21,988 bases of DNA from JADHUC01 sp964617665 (GCA_964617665.1 CAZUAH010000216.1:1-21988), one strand, 5' to 3'. Shown: positions 8,122-17,316, counted from the stretch's first letter. Numbers and translations: made by a program. The notes: generated by a model not told the origin, from the letters alone.

Positions 8122-10986
8122 ATGCCGACTTCCATCGCTATTCTACTGGCACTAACCACGCAGGTTGGCCATCCGCAGAGTTCCGTTGATTTATGGAGTC
8201 AATTTCGAGGGCCAAACGGATCGGGCGTGGCCGCCGATAGTCGGCCACCGGTGGACATTGATCCAGAGAAGGCAACATGGAAGGTCGACGTTCCAACGGG
8301 TCACTCCTCACCGGTGCTTTCACGCCAAATGGTCTTCCTAACCGCAGTCGAAGATGATCGGCTCGTGACGTTGGCATTCAGGAGGCAATCCGGCGAGCTT
8401 GTCTGGCGCAGAGAAGCCCCGGAAGTGCCGCTGGAGAAGGTACACGAAGCCAGCAGCCCGGCGGCATCGACGCCGTGCATCGACGGTGACCGTGTCTACG
8501 TCTATTTCGGCTCGTATGGCTTGCTCTGTTACGACCTCGAAGGCCGTCAGATCTGGGACAAGCCTATTACTGCGCCAAGAAGCTTGTATGGCACTGCCCA
8601 ATCGCCGATCCTACACGGCGATCTGCTGATCCTGGTGATTGACAATGATGCCAACATGCCGGGCGGTAAGCTCAGCCAGTCCAAGATCATTGCCCTGAAC
8701 AAGTCTACCGGCGAGTTGGTTTGGGAAACGCCTCGTCCCTTTCATCGTAGCGGATGGTCCACGCCAACCATCTGGACCCACGAAGGTGGCCAGGAGTTGG
8801 TGGTGCTGGGCAATGGACGGCTGCGTGGCTACGACGCAACGACTGGTGTCGAGAAGTGGTTCGTAAACGGCTTTTCGCGAGAGACGATTTCTCGGCCGAT
8901 CATAGGCGAGGGCCGAGTATACGCGTCGGCGTCGATGATTGGCGGTGTGGCTGACGAACAGCCGGATCCGGAGCCGTTCTGGGCAGCGGTGATGCGATTC
9001 GACGCCAACCGCGATAACAAACTCGAGCGCGACGAAATGACGGACGGATTTACGTTTCCTTTTCGACCCGACTTGCCAGTTGGGCATCCCGGTTTCGGCA
9101 TGCCACTGCCCAAGGACGAGACGTGGCGTCAGAAGCGACTCGACGGCATGTTCTTCTGGATCGACAAAGACAAGGACGGTTTTTGGACGAAGGAAGAGTT
9201 CCTGCGTCACATCTCGTTCGACCGTGGCAAGCCGAATCTGATGGCAGTTGTTCCTGGAGGAAAAGGGGACGTCACCGAGAGTCACGTGGCCTGGGCGTTG
9301 CGTCGCGGCATACCCGAAATTCCATCACCGGTGCTCTATCAGGATCGCATCTATCTCGCTTGCGACGGTGGCATTCTGTGTGCGGTCGATGCGGATAACG
9401 GAGAGATGGTCTATCGCAAGCGCCTTGGTGCCGCCGGGCACTATCGTTCGTCACCCGTGGTTGCGAACGACCATCTGTACGTGATCTCGGAACAAGGAGT
9501 GATGTCGGTGGTAAAGACCGGCGACGACTTCGAGCTGATGCATCAACACGATTTTGGAGAAACGGTTGCGGCGACTCCCGCCTTCGACGAATCGACGATC
9601 TACATCCGCACGAAAACGCATTTGTTCGCGTTTCGCGGGACTGCACGCATGACCAGCAGCGATGAGGACGGTGCCAAGTGGATCCAGAGTTACGATGCCG
9701 GTTATGTCGACGCTAATGGTGCGTATGCCGGTGGTTCCGAGATCATGCATCTGGTGCCGCACAAAGGGAAACTGTACGCGGCCAATGGTTACTGGATGGA
9801 TTCGCGGTGGGAGGATCCAACCTATGCCGAAAGGCAATCGGCCCAGGTGCTGCGGTTGGATGCAGTCGACGGATCGTGGCAAGTCGACTTGGACATGGGC
9901 GCGAGCAACGACATCGGCGCACGTTACATGAAGGGCAACATCCTCAAATCGGTAACGTTCACACGCGACGGTGACGGCAACCTCTTATCGCCGCCTCGCA
10001 ACTTGCTGGTAATGGCTGCGGGCAACATCCGCTCGCTTGTTTCCGTTTGGGTCCGGGATGATGTCAACGGCAATTGGGCTCACAGCGTGGTGAAATCGGG
10101 ACAGGTCGCGCGCGGCATGCGTTGGGTTCCTCGCGATATGGAGGTCTATCGGGACAAGGTGACGGGCGTCGAACGCATCTTCTTGTTGCTGGGCAATCCG
10201 GGGATCATCTCCGGCGTCTATGATGAATCTGATCCGTCGAAGATACGCTGGGACGCCGACGTTGAATTCCCCGCCAGTGGCACGTTCAGCACGAGACCGC
10301 TGGGGATCGTCGAAGCCAACGGCTCGTTGTTCTTTTCGGTTGGTGGAGTGATCTACAAGCGAATTGACGGCCCGAGTCCGACGTACACGGAGGTCTTGAA
10401 CCTTGGCGATGGCGTCAACGCGGATGTTGGAGGCATTCGCGGCTTGACCACCATCGCCAATCCCAACGGCACGGGCGAGTCCATCTTGTTCATGTGGGCA
10501 CCCAACGGCAGATCCATTGGTCAGGTCAAACGGCTGGATCCAGACGGCTCCGGCGGCTACACGGCCCATGACGAAGCAAATATGCGCGACCTAATGAGCG
10601 CAGCGCTTGGTACCGAGGTCGGATATGTGCTTGGGGCCCACAGCAATATGTATCCGTTCACCCATCCTAGGACAGGTGAAGTCGTGCACATCATCGGCTT
10701 CCAAGGAACGCTAAAGGGAAGTGATCATCTCGAGTGGGCGAACAAGTTATACGCCGGTGCCATGTATGCCGTTCGCTCGGCGGATCAGACTTGCGCGGTG
10801 CATGAAGTCAATGGTACGTACATGCCCGGCAAACCGGTTCTCGTATCGCCACGCACCTTCGCCCGTTCGCCGTTTGGCGACGATATGCTCTTTGTCGGCG
10901 GCCATGATTGCAGCAGCATTCGTTCGGACGACATGGCCTGGATCTTCCGCGCTTCACTCGACACGGTGTTCGACATCGAACAGTGA
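8122..10986 (+). CDS. PQQ-like beta-propeller with EF-hand pair, fused to a second propeller-like half
   Basis: A 954-residue exported protein. Residues 1-20 are a short, weak signal peptide, followed by WSQFRGPNGSG, the usual opening of planctomycete PQQ-like (quinoprotein/BamB-type) propellers. Blade repeats include GELVWRREAP, GRQIWDKPI, TGELVWETPRP, TGVEKWFVNG and GEMVYRKRL. Two canonical EF-hand loops (294-305 DANRDNKLERDE and 348-359 DKDKDGFWTKEE) are inserted between blades. The family normally ends near LFAFRG at about 501-506. Here a further 445 residues follow with blade-like strands (LLVMAAGN, RIFLLLGNPG, SLFFSVGGVIYKR, DDMLFVGGHD), probably a second propeller. No enzyme residues are evident; a binding or structural role in the envelope is likely. 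ATG 8122 is the only start between an in-frame stop at 8110 and the signal peptide; its ribosome site (AGAG) is weak. Confidence 0.82.
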   Translation: MPTSIAILLALTTQVGHPQSSVDLWSQFRGPNGSGVAADSRPPVDIDPEKATWKVDVPTGHSSPVLSRQMVFLTAVEDDRLVTLAFRRQSGELVWRREAPEVPLEKVHEASSPAASTPCIDGDRVYVYFGSYGLLCYDLEGRQIWDKPITAPRSLYGTAQSPILHGDLLILVIDNDANMPGGKLSQSKIIALNKSTGELVWETPRPFHRSGWSTPTIWTHEGGQELVVLGNGRLRGYDATTGVEKWFVNGFSRETISRPIIGEGRVYASASMIGGVADEQPDPEPFWAAVMRFDANRDNKLERDEMTDGFTFPFRPDLPVGHPGFGMPLPKDETWRQKRLDGMFFWIDKDKDGFWTKEEFLRHISFDRGKPNLMAVVPGGKGDVTESHVAWALRRGIPEIPSPVLYQDRIYLACDGGILCAVDADNGEMVYRKRLGAAGHYRSSPVVANDHLYVISEQGVMSVVKTGDDFELMHQHDFGETVAATPAFDESTIYIRTKTHLFAFRGTARMTSSDEDGAKWIQSYDAGYVDANGAYAGGSEIMHLVPHKGKLYAANGYWMDSRWEDPTYAERQSAQVLRLDAVDGSWQVDLDMGASNDIGARYMKGNILKSVTFTRDGDGNLLSPPRNLLVMAAGNIRSLVSVWVRDDVNGNWAHSVVKSGQVARGMRWVPRDMEVYRDKVTGVERIFLLLGNPGIISGVYDESDPSKIRWDADVEFPASGTFSTRPLGIVEANGSLFFSVGGVIYKRIDGPSPTYTEVLNLGDGVNADVGGIRGLTTIANPNGTGESILFMWAPNGRSIGQVKRLDPDGSGGYTAHDEANMRDLMSAALGTEVGYVLGAHSNMYPFTHPRTGEVVHIIGFQGTLKGSDHLEWANKLYAGAMYAVRSADQTCAVHEVNGTYMPGKPVLVSPRTFARSPFGDDMLFVGGHDCSSIRSDDMAWIFRASLDTVFDIEQ

Positions 10987-11116
10987 CACAGCGGTGCCAG
11001 CCAACAGTTTGGTTCTACTGTGGAGTTCGGGAAGAACCCCTGTGCATACTCACTGCAACCAGCACGATCGTCAAATGCGTTAAAGTTGCCTTAATCCCTA
11101 GAGCGATAACCTATTG

Positions 11117-11136
11117 AGGAGGAACCAAGTGGAACC
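11117..11136 (+). promoter_or_regulatory. Strong Shine-Dalgarno-like site and paired GGAACC boxes in the TolC leader
   Basis: AGGAGG (11117-11122) is followed 6 bases later by a GTG (11129) that is not in frame with the TolC gene. Two copies of GGAACC lie at 11121-11126 and 11131-11136. GGAACC resembles the -35 element of many ECF sigma promoters, so the site can be read either as a ribosome site for a leader peptide or as an ECF promoter box. No convincing -10 is visible. The 206-base gap 10987-11192 holds nothing else I recognise. Confidence 0.3.
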
Positions 11137-11266
11137 TGCGCGCTGCTTGACTCGATTTCCTTGCCTCCGATCGGGTCACTGGAATCTCATCAATGCAGAT
11201 TGCTTTGCACGCTCGACCGGTGTGCCTGATGCTTGTCTTGCTAGCATCAGCCCTCATCGCTGCTAG
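11129..11266 (+). CDS. Possible 45-residue leader ORF overlapping the TolC gene start
   Basis: GTG 11129 has the best ribosome site in this gap and opens 45 codons to TAG at 11264-11266. It overlaps the first 74 bases of the TolC-family gene in another frame. The product (starting VEPARCLTRF) resembles no family I know and lacks a signal peptide. Translation through it could couple to or compete with initiation at 11193, whose own ribosome site is weak. It may be only chance. Confidence 0.22.
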   Translation: MEPARCLTRFPCLRSGHWNLINADCFARSTGVPDACLASISPHRC

Positions 11267-13892
11267 CGGGTGCTCGCGCACAAAGTATCGACTTGGCGCT
11301 GACCACGAAGCGTATTGCGCTATCGCCGAGAAGAACTTCGATTCACGGTGGTACGTGGATGATTACAGCGTCGAGATGGATCCGCGCAGTCGGTATTTCG
11401 ATCCCTACGATCCCGACCGCCCCCCGATGCCTGCGGACGACCCCACCTCGCATCAGTACATGCATTTCGTGGATGGTAAGAAGGGCTGGAAGCACTGGCA
11501 CAAGAACGGTGATCGGTTCGAGTTGGAAAACCCTGCATGGCGCGACGCGCTTGGCGATTACGTCGAGCTTGGCGAAGACGGAGCGGTGAAGCTGGACGTG
11601 GACACTGCGCTCAAGCTCGCCTACATGCACGCACCGTTTCACCAGGACCAGTTGGAGACCCTCTATCTTTCCGCATTGGACGTGACCAGGGAACGATTTC
11701 GGCTGGATACGCAGTTCTTCGGCGGCCACAACGATACTTACGACCACCGCGGCCGTCTACTAGGCGAGAGTAACACTCTGACGCTCGATACGGACGCTCA
11801 GCTTCGCCGTCGCTTTGCCACAGCGGGGGAACTGCTTGTTGGCTTTGCCAATTCGTTTGTATTCGAGTTCACCGGATCTAATGCGAACTTCACGTCCTCG
11901 ATCGTCAACTTCAGCTTGGTCCAACCGCTGCTTCGCGGCGCCGGCCGCGATATCGCGATGGAGGATTTGACAAACGCGGAACGCGCGTTGCTCGCAAACG
12001 TACGTGCCTACTATCAATACCGCCAGGGCTTCTATACGCAAATCGCGATTGGCGATCTGGGCGTCGCTGGACCGCGACGGGGCGGTGGCAGCACTTTCAT
12101 CAATGTGGCCGGTGCAGGTGGCGTCGGCGGCTACGTCGGCCTCCTGGAGACACTTCAACGGAAACGCAACGCCGAGGACAATCTTAGCCTTCAAGAGCAA
12201 TCGCTGGCGCGGCTAGAAGCGTATCTGAAACGAGGCCTAATCGATTTGGAGCAAGTTGACCAACTTCGGCAGAGTGTTGAACGCGAGCGGACCACTTTGC
12301 TGCTACTCCGCAACAATCTCCAAGACGCGCTGGATGTCTACAAGACAAATACCCTCGGTTTGCCGCCGGATCTGCCCATCGAACTGGATGACACTCTGAT
12401 TCGCCAGTTTCAACTGATCGCGTCTGAGGCGACCGTGCTCTCGAACTCGATTGTCGCACTGCTGGATCGAATCGGGGAACTGCCGGATGATATGGACGTC
12501 GAATCGATTCGTCAAATTCTGACAGATGCCTCGGGACTCCTCGAGCCAGCTCGACGCCAACTGGATGATGTGCAGCCAGACCTCGTTCGTTTGGAAGAAG
12601 CCGTGCCTGCGCGGGAACAGAGGATGACCGACAAGGAGGAGATACAATTCTTAGGCGACAGAGAACAGCTTTACGAAGGAATGGCAGACTTGGAGCAGCA
12701 GTTCGAGGAAGCCAAGGCCGAGTTGAACGCACTTCAGGAAGGACTTTCAGAGCAAGCTAAGGACGATACTGCCCGAGACCTCGTTACTTGGCTCGGGGGC
12801 TTCCACCGCCTGGCCGCGGATGACATGGGGCAAGGCCACGGCGGATTGGTGGACTCGACGCAGCAGCTTGACCTCTCGGACGGTGACCTGACAAGCGTGA
12901 TCGACCAACTCACCGAGCAAACCGAGAAAGCCACCCGCAGTGAGAGCGTCATTTGGCTCAGTGACTTCTATCGCCTTGTCCAGGGCTACATCCTCATTCA
13001 GGCGCGGGCCCGCCTGGAATCCGTGATCGTTGAGACAATCGAATTGGAGCCCCAAGATGCATTTGGAATCGCGCTTACCAACCGCATGGACTTCATGAAT
13101 GGCCGGGCGTCACTGGTCGACAGTTGGCGCTCGATTCAGCTCAATGCCGACGCCCTGCAGTCGGTGCTGACCGTCACCGCCGCGGGTGACATGCGAACGG
13201 CACGAAACAACCCGGTGAGTTTTCGTGCTCCAGCCGGGACGATGCGGCTGGGATTGGAATTTGACGCGCCGTTCACTCGATTGTTGGAACGGAACAACTA
13301 TCGTCAGTCGCTTATCGATTACCAACGGAATCGTCGTACCTATATCCAGTCTCGTGACTCGCTCCTTCGAGGACTGCGTGGGCTACTCCGACAGATTGAG
13401 CAGCTCGGTGCGCAACTGGAGATTCAACGGCGTTCTGTCGTGATCGCGATTCGGCGTGTCCATCTGAACCGGTTGAATCTTGATCAGCCTGTGCCACCCG
13501 CGCAGCCGGGATTTCCGCCGGCTCAATTCGGACAAACCACAGCAAGGAATCTTAGGGAGGCGCTGGCTGCCTTGCGCACCACACAGAACGCCTTCCTGGC
13601 TGCCTGGCTCAACTACCATGCCGCCAGGATGCGGTTGGATCGCGAGTTGGGCACCATGGTGTTGGATAATGAAGGTAGGTGGATTCAGGACCCACCGCCG
13701 AGTTCCAGCCCGGCCGAGGCCCTGGATGTCGAGAATCCCGATCTGGAGGTGCTTCCGCCACCGCCGCCGATTCCAGCCGAGTGGATCGAACTGGTGCAGT
13801 ATCTTCCGCAGGACCCCCATGCCCCGGCCCCGGTCGTCACGAATCCGCGAGAGGATCGTGCCGCGAGGCACGCAGTCGAAGTGGTCCGGTGA
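11193..13892 (+). CDS. TolC-family outer-membrane efflux lipoprotein, enlarged
   Basis: An 899-residue TolC/OEP-family protein, about twice the usual length, forming the outer-membrane duct of a tripartite exporter. A lipoprotein signal (LMLVLLASALIAASGC) predicts lipidation at Cys27. The first OEP half begins near residue 130 (LDVDTALKLAYMHAP) and includes IVNFSLVQPLLRGAGR. The second half contains LRLGLEFDAPF-type strands (about 685) and LRTTQNAFLAAWLNYHAARM (about 792), with RLDRELGT closing the helical core. Between the halves lie about 250 extra residues of helical, Gln/Glu/Leu-rich sequence, probably coiled coil. The C-terminus is Pro-rich. An in-frame stop at 11148 and no upstream start codon fix the start at ATG 11193. 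It precedes three adaptor genes and a permease, as expected for a MacAB-TolC-like system. Confidence 0.85.
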   Translation: MQIALHARPVCLMLVLLASALIAASGCSRTKYRLGADHEAYCAIAEKNFDSRWYVDDYSVEMDPRSRYFDPYDPDRPPMPADDPTSHQYMHFVDGKKGWKHWHKNGDRFELENPAWRDALGDYVELGEDGAVKLDVDTALKLAYMHAPFHQDQLETLYLSALDVTRERFRLDTQFFGGHNDTYDHRGRLLGESNTLTLDTDAQLRRRFATAGELLVGFANSFVFEFTGSNANFTSSIVNFSLVQPLLRGAGRDIAMEDLTNAERALLANVRAYYQYRQGFYTQIAIGDLGVAGPRRGGGSTFINVAGAGGVGGYVGLLETLQRKRNAEDNLSLQEQSLARLEAYLKRGLIDLEQVDQLRQSVERERTTLLLLRNNLQDALDVYKTNTLGLPPDLPIELDDTLIRQFQLIASEATVLSNSIVALLDRIGELPDDMDVESIRQILTDASGLLEPARRQLDDVQPDLVRLEEAVPAREQRMTDKEEIQFLGDREQLYEGMADLEQQFEEAKAELNALQEGLSEQAKDDTARDLVTWLGGFHRLAADDMGQGHGGLVDSTQQLDLSDGDLTSVIDQLTEQTEKATRSESVIWLSDFYRLVQGYILIQARARLESVIVETIELEPQDAFGIALTNRMDFMNGRASLVDSWRSIQLNADALQSVLTVTAAGDMRTARNNPVSFRAPAGTMRLGLEFDAPFTRLLERNNYRQSLIDYQRNRRTYIQSRDSLLRGLRGLLRQIEQLGAQLEIQRRSVVIAIRRVHLNRLNLDQPVPPAQPGFPPAQFGQTTARNLREALAALRTTQNAFLAAWLNYHAARMRLDRELGTMVLDNEGRWIQDPPPSSSPAEALDVENPDLEVLPPPPPIPAEWIELVQYLPQDPHAPAPVVTNPREDRAARHAVEVVR

Positions 13893-14227
13893 CCGCCCGC
13901 CGCGACGCCCACGGATACAAATGGATACACTCCGATACCGAATCGCATCGGGACAAGCCGTAGGGTTGCTGGTACAATAGTCTATCGGGCAAGTTCTGGT
14001 GCTCTTCTTGAGACCAATCCCTAGCCCCGGCGAACTAGTTCGTCGACCCCGTCGGACAGCGCCACGTTGGTGTCCACAAGAGCCCGACGCGCCAGCGAGG
14101 GAACAACATTACAGCAGATTCCTACCTGGTACATCGGGCGAGTGAATTCGTGGAATGGGTACCCAACCCGCAATTCCCAATTAGCCACGCAACGACAAGC
14201 GATTCAGGCTCGTGACGGAGACTGACT
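13893..14227 (+). other. Intergenic region between TolC and the first adaptor (335 bases)
   Basis: No coding sequence is credible here. TACAAT at 13973-13978 could be a -10 element, but no good -35 lies 16-18 bases upstream (GGACAA at 13951 is the nearest). GGAG at 14217-14220 is the ribosome site for the adaptor gene, 7 bases before its ATG. I see no terminator hairpin directly after the TolC stop, so read-through into the adaptors is possible. Confidence 0.4.
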
Positions 14228-15724
14228 ATGTCTACTGACCTGCAATCCGAATCGCAAACCTACGAAGGCCAGACCACTGCGCAGGATCCGCCCTCGACAG
14301 GCAGATGGTGGAAGCGGGGTCTGCTCGTCGTTGGCGTCCTCGCGGTGATTGCGACTGGTGCCGTGTTCATACCCGGCGCCGTTTCGCGAGAAGATGCTGG
14401 CCCGAAGTTGACCCATACCATCAGCCGCAGCGACTTGGTTGTATCGGTCACCGAACAGGGGATGTTGGAGAGCTCGAACAATACAGAGATCAAGTGCAAG
14501 GTCCGAGGCTACAACACCGTCATCTGGGTCATCGAGGGCGGTACGGAGGTGAATGCAGGCGACGAATTGGTTAGGCTGGATACGAAGCGAATTGAAGACG
14601 CCGTCAGCCTGCAAACGACCAATGCTCATACAGCGAGGGCCACGCTCGAAGAATCACTGGCGGAGGTGGAGAAAGCGAAGATAGCGATTTCGGCGTACGT
14701 GGACGGCACCTATCAACAACAGCATGAAGAATTCGAGAGGCAACTGGAAGTCAAGAAGACAAATCTGGATTTCGCCAAGAAGATGCTTGAAGATTCCGAG
14801 AAGTTGTTCAATCGCGGCTATGTGACCGAACTGGAGGTTGAGGGGAACAAGTTCACGGTCAGGCGAGCCGAATTGGAGTTGGAGGTCGTGGAGACGCAAC
14901 TCTACGTTCTGGAGAAATATACCAAGCAAATGCGAATGGAGACGCTGAAGGGCAACTTGGCCGCCAACGAATCAAAACTGGCAGCGGACCAGGCCGGCCT
15001 CAAAATGGATGAAGGGCGTCTCGCGCTCGCCGAGAAGGAGCTTGAATACTGCGTCATCAAGGCCGAGCGGAGTGGCTTGGTGATTCACCCGTCGGCTGCA
15101 GAATGGAAGCAGACCCCCGATATCGCAAAAGGCGCGTCGGTTCGTAAGGATCAAATCCTGCTGCTAATGCCCGACCTGTCCAAGATGCAGGTGAAGGTCG
15201 GCATCCACGAATCCGTCGTTGACCACGTCAAATCGGGAATGGCTGCCAAGATCACGCTGCCGGACGATACGCTTGACGGTGAAGTTTCCTCGGTCGCTTC
15301 GGTCACAAAGCCAGCCGGTTGGTGGACGGGAAACGTCGTGAAATACGACACGATCATCGAGCTTCCTTCCGTGGAAGGGCTGAAGCCGGGTATGAGCGCC
15401 GAGGTCGAAATAATCATCGATCGGCACGAAGACGTGCTGACAATACCAGTAGCTGCGGTTGTGGAGACGGCCGAGGGAGATTTCTGTTGGGTCAGGACGG
15501 CTGATGGAACAAAGCGGCGTTCGCTCAGGCTCGGCGACACCGACGACTCGTTCATCGTCGTCAAGGCGGGTCTGAACGAAGGTGACGAGGTCGTGCTCAA
15601 TCCGCGAGCCATGATTGAAGAAGCGCAAACAGAGGTGCTGAAACCGTTCGACGACTCGATTGAGACGAAGCCGGAATCAGAAAAGTCTGGCACTGATTCA
15701 GAGACGCAAGAGACAAGTAGCTGA
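14228..15724 (+). CDS. HlyD/MacA-type periplasmic adaptor, copy 1
   Basis: A 498-residue membrane-fusion (adaptor) protein that would bridge an inner-membrane transporter and a TolC duct. A single N-terminal anchor spans about residues 29-51 (GLLVVGVLAVIATGAVFIPG). The first lipoyl half is VIWVIEGGTEVNAGDELVRL at about 98-117. A long helical hairpin with coiled-coil character covers about 120-270. The second lipoyl half (ELEYCVIKAERSGLVIHPSA) leads to the beta-barrel domain with LSKMQVKVGIHESVVDHV and LKPGMSAEVEI. A membrane-proximal domain follows (DVLTIPVAAVVETAEGDFCW, GLNEGDEVVLNP), and then an acidic tail. GGAG lies 7 bases before the ATG. It is the first of three tandem paralogues. Its stop codon (15722-15724) sits inside a perfect hairpin that recurs after copy 2. 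Confidence 0.9.
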   Translation: MSTDLQSESQTYEGQTTAQDPPSTGRWWKRGLLVVGVLAVIATGAVFIPGAVSREDAGPKLTHTISRSDLVVSVTEQGMLESSNNTEIKCKVRGYNTVIWVIEGGTEVNAGDELVRLDTKRIEDAVSLQTTNAHTARATLEESLAEVEKAKIAISAYVDGTYQQQHEEFERQLEVKKTNLDFAKKMLEDSEKLFNRGYVTELEVEGNKFTVRRAELELEVVETQLYVLEKYTKQMRMETLKGNLAANESKLAADQAGLKMDEGRLALAEKELEYCVIKAERSGLVIHPSAAEWKQTPDIAKGASVRKDQILLLMPDLSKMQVKVGIHESVVDHVKSGMAAKITLPDDTLDGEVSSVASVTKPAGWWTGNVVKYDTIIELPSVEGLKPGMSAEVEIIIDRHEDVLTIPVAAVVETAEGDFCWVRTADGTKRRSLRLGDTDDSFIVVKAGLNEGDEVVLNPRAMIEEAQTEVLKPFDDSIETKPESEKSGTDSETQETSS

Positions 15725-15740
15725 ACTCGCAAGAGTTCAG
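15721..15740 (+). repeat. Hairpin with GCAA tetraloop overlapping the stop of adaptor 1
   Basis: CTGAACTC (15721-15728) pairs perfectly with GAGTTCAG (15733-15740) around GCAA, a GNRA tetraloop. The stop codon of adaptor 1 lies in the left arm. An identical hairpin occurs at 17313-17332. No T-run follows, so a simple intrinsic terminator is unlikely; mRNA processing or stability is possible. Confidence 0.65.
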
Positions 15741-15756
15741 GCCCCCGGCAAGAGCC

Positions 15757-15777
15757 CCGAATTCTAGGCGAATTCGG
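15757..15777. repeat. Second inverted repeat in the adaptor 1-2 gap
   Basis: CCGAATTC (15757-15764) and GAATTCGG (15770-15777) form a perfect 8-bp stem around a 5-base loop. The corresponding sequence before copy 3 (about 17350-17370) keeps the stem with one mismatch, which supports descent of both gaps from one duplicated unit. Confidence 0.55.
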
Positions 15778-15804
15778 CTACGAGAATCGAAAGCAAAAAC
15801 GATT

Positions 15805-17259
15805 ATGTCGACTGACGTGTTGCCAGAAACGCAGACACATCAACACCCGCCACGCTCGCACCAGCGCGGCGACGGCCGCGAACGTGCGCAAGGTGGATGG
15901 TGGAAACGCGGTCTGTTTGCGATCTGTCTGCTTGCCGTCTTGGTACCGGCCGCCGCGCTGATCCCGGGTGCCAATTCGTCGCGGGAACTGGGACCCGTGC
16001 TGACTCACACGATCACGCGTGGCGACCTGATCGTCACTGTGACCGAACAGGGGACACTGGAGAGTTCGGAGAACACGGAAATCAAGAACAGAGTCCGAGG
16101 CGACAGCACTGTCATTTGGGTGGTCGAAAGCGGCACGGAGGTCAAGCCAGGAGACGACTTGGTCAGGCTGGATACGCTGGCGTTGGAAGACGCTATTGCT
16201 GAACGCAAGAAGTATGCTCACTTGACGAAGGCCGGGGCCGAGCGAGCTAGAGCTACTGTCGAGGCGGCAAAGCTTGCAATTCCGCAGTACCTGGAAGGCA
16301 CCTATCGAACGGAGTTGATGGGCCTGGAGAAGGATCTGACGATTGCCGAATCCGGCCTGGTGACCGCGAAGAACATGCTTGCCCATGCCAAGATGATGGC
16401 CGGCCGTGGGTACAAGAGTGAATTGGAAGTGCAGCAGAAGACGTTCGCGGTCATGCGGGCCGAGAATAGCGTGGAAGGAGTGAATACCGCGATCGGTCTC
16501 CTGAAGGATTACACCAAAAGGATGGAGATGGTCACGCTGGAAGGCAATTTGAAGGCAGCCAAAGCGCGACTCGCGGCAGAGGAGGAACGAAGCAAACAGG
16601 ATAACGAGCGCCGCGATCTCGCGATTAAGGAACTCGAATACTGCGTCGTGAAGGCAGAGAAAAGTGGCATGGTGATTCACCCCTCGGCAGCAAGCTGGAA
16701 GAACGCACCAGAGATAGAAGAAGGCGCGAATGTGCATTTGGACCAAGTCATGCTGCTCATGCCCGATCTGTCCAAGATGCAGGTCAAGGTCGGCGTTCAC
16801 GAGTCCATCGTCGATCGCGTCAAGCCGGGGCTGGCTGCCAAGGTAACGCTTCCCGACAAGACGCTTGATGGCGAGGTTACCTCTGTAGCCCCCATCACAA
16901 GGCCGGCAGGTTGGTGGACCGGAAACGTGGTGAAATATGACACGATCGTCAAGCTACCCTCAACAGAAGGACTGAAGCCGGGCATGAGCGCCGAGGTGGA
17001 AGTAATCATGGCTCGTCACGAGGACGTGCTGACCATACCAGTCGCCGCAGTGGTACAGACTGCTGACGGAGACTTCTGTTGGCTCAAGACAGACGATGGA
17101 GCACAACGACGTTCGCTTGAGCTTGGCGACAGTGACGACCAGTTCATCGTCGTCGAGGCGGGCCTCGAGGAAGGGGATCAGGTTGTACTTGATCCGCTCG
17201 CCTCAATCGAGGAAGCGCAGGAACTTGCGCTGGAACCCTCCGAAGAAACAGAGAAATGA
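15805..17259 (+). CDS. HlyD/MacA-type periplasmic adaptor, copy 2 (shortened tail)
   Basis: A 484-residue paralogue of the preceding adaptor with the same order of parts: an anchor at about 33-55 (GLFAICLLAVLVPAAALIPG), first lipoyl half (VIWVVESGTEVKPGDDLVRL), helical hairpin, second half (KSGMVIHPSAASWKNAPEI), and barrel and membrane-proximal domains (LSKMQVKVGVHESIVDRVKP, DVLTIPVAAVVQTADGDFCW). In the hairpin it is closer to copy 3 (shared AIPQY-EG-Y, LEKDL-IA) than to copy 1. The reading frame ends at TGA 17257-17259, yet the next 18 codons in the same frame still match the tail of copy 1. The core is complete, so the protein should function without this tail. The start at 15805 aligns with the start of copy 3 relative to the shared upstream hairpin. 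Confidence 0.9.
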   Translation: MSTDVLPETQTHQHPPRSHQRGDGRERAQGGWWKRGLFAICLLAVLVPAAALIPGANSSRELGPVLTHTITRGDLIVTVTEQGTLESSENTEIKNRVRGDSTVIWVVESGTEVKPGDDLVRLDTLALEDAIAERKKYAHLTKAGAERARATVEAAKLAIPQYLEGTYRTELMGLEKDLTIAESGLVTAKNMLAHAKMMAGRGYKSELEVQQKTFAVMRAENSVEGVNTAIGLLKDYTKRMEMVTLEGNLKAAKARLAAEEERSKQDNERRDLAIKELEYCVVKAEKSGMVIHPSAASWKNAPEIEEGANVHLDQVMLLMPDLSKMQVKVGVHESIVDRVKPGLAAKVTLPDKTLDGEVTSVAPITRPAGWWTGNVVKYDTIVKLPSTEGLKPGMSAEVEVIMARHEDVLTIPVAAVVQTADGDFCWLKTDDGAQRRSLELGDSDDQFIVVEAGLEEGDQVVLDPLASIEEAQELALEPSEETEK

Positions 17260-17316
17260 AAGCTGAATTCAGATACTTCTGGCACCGATTCAACGCCGCA
17301 AGAGCCAAGTAGCTGA
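17260..17316 (+). pseudogene. In-frame remnant of the adaptor 2 C-terminal tail
   Basis: After TGA 17257-17259 the same frame reads KLNSDTSGTDSTPQEPSS and then TGA at 17314-17316. The end of adaptor 1 reads KPESEKSGTDSETQETSS and then TGA, with equal length and no gap. The two ends are clearly homologous, so the tail was lost by a point nonsense change rather than a frameshift, or the TGA is sometimes read through. Confidence 0.75.

Noticed and set aside
7831..8155. Two overlapping small plus-strand frames after the anti-sigma factor membrane segment
   Set aside because: The anti-sigma frame stays meaningful through to its final CXXCH, and the alternatives lack a ribosome site or recognisable features.
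13951..13978. Promoter before adaptor 1
   Set aside because: TACAAT is a fair -10, but no acceptable -35 is placed correctly, so it is mentioned only in the description of the gap.
15778..16800. 340-residue minus-strand frame opposite adaptor 2
   Set aside because: It is an antisense shadow of a well-supported adaptor gene, and similar antisense frames appear opposite the paralogues at matching positions.
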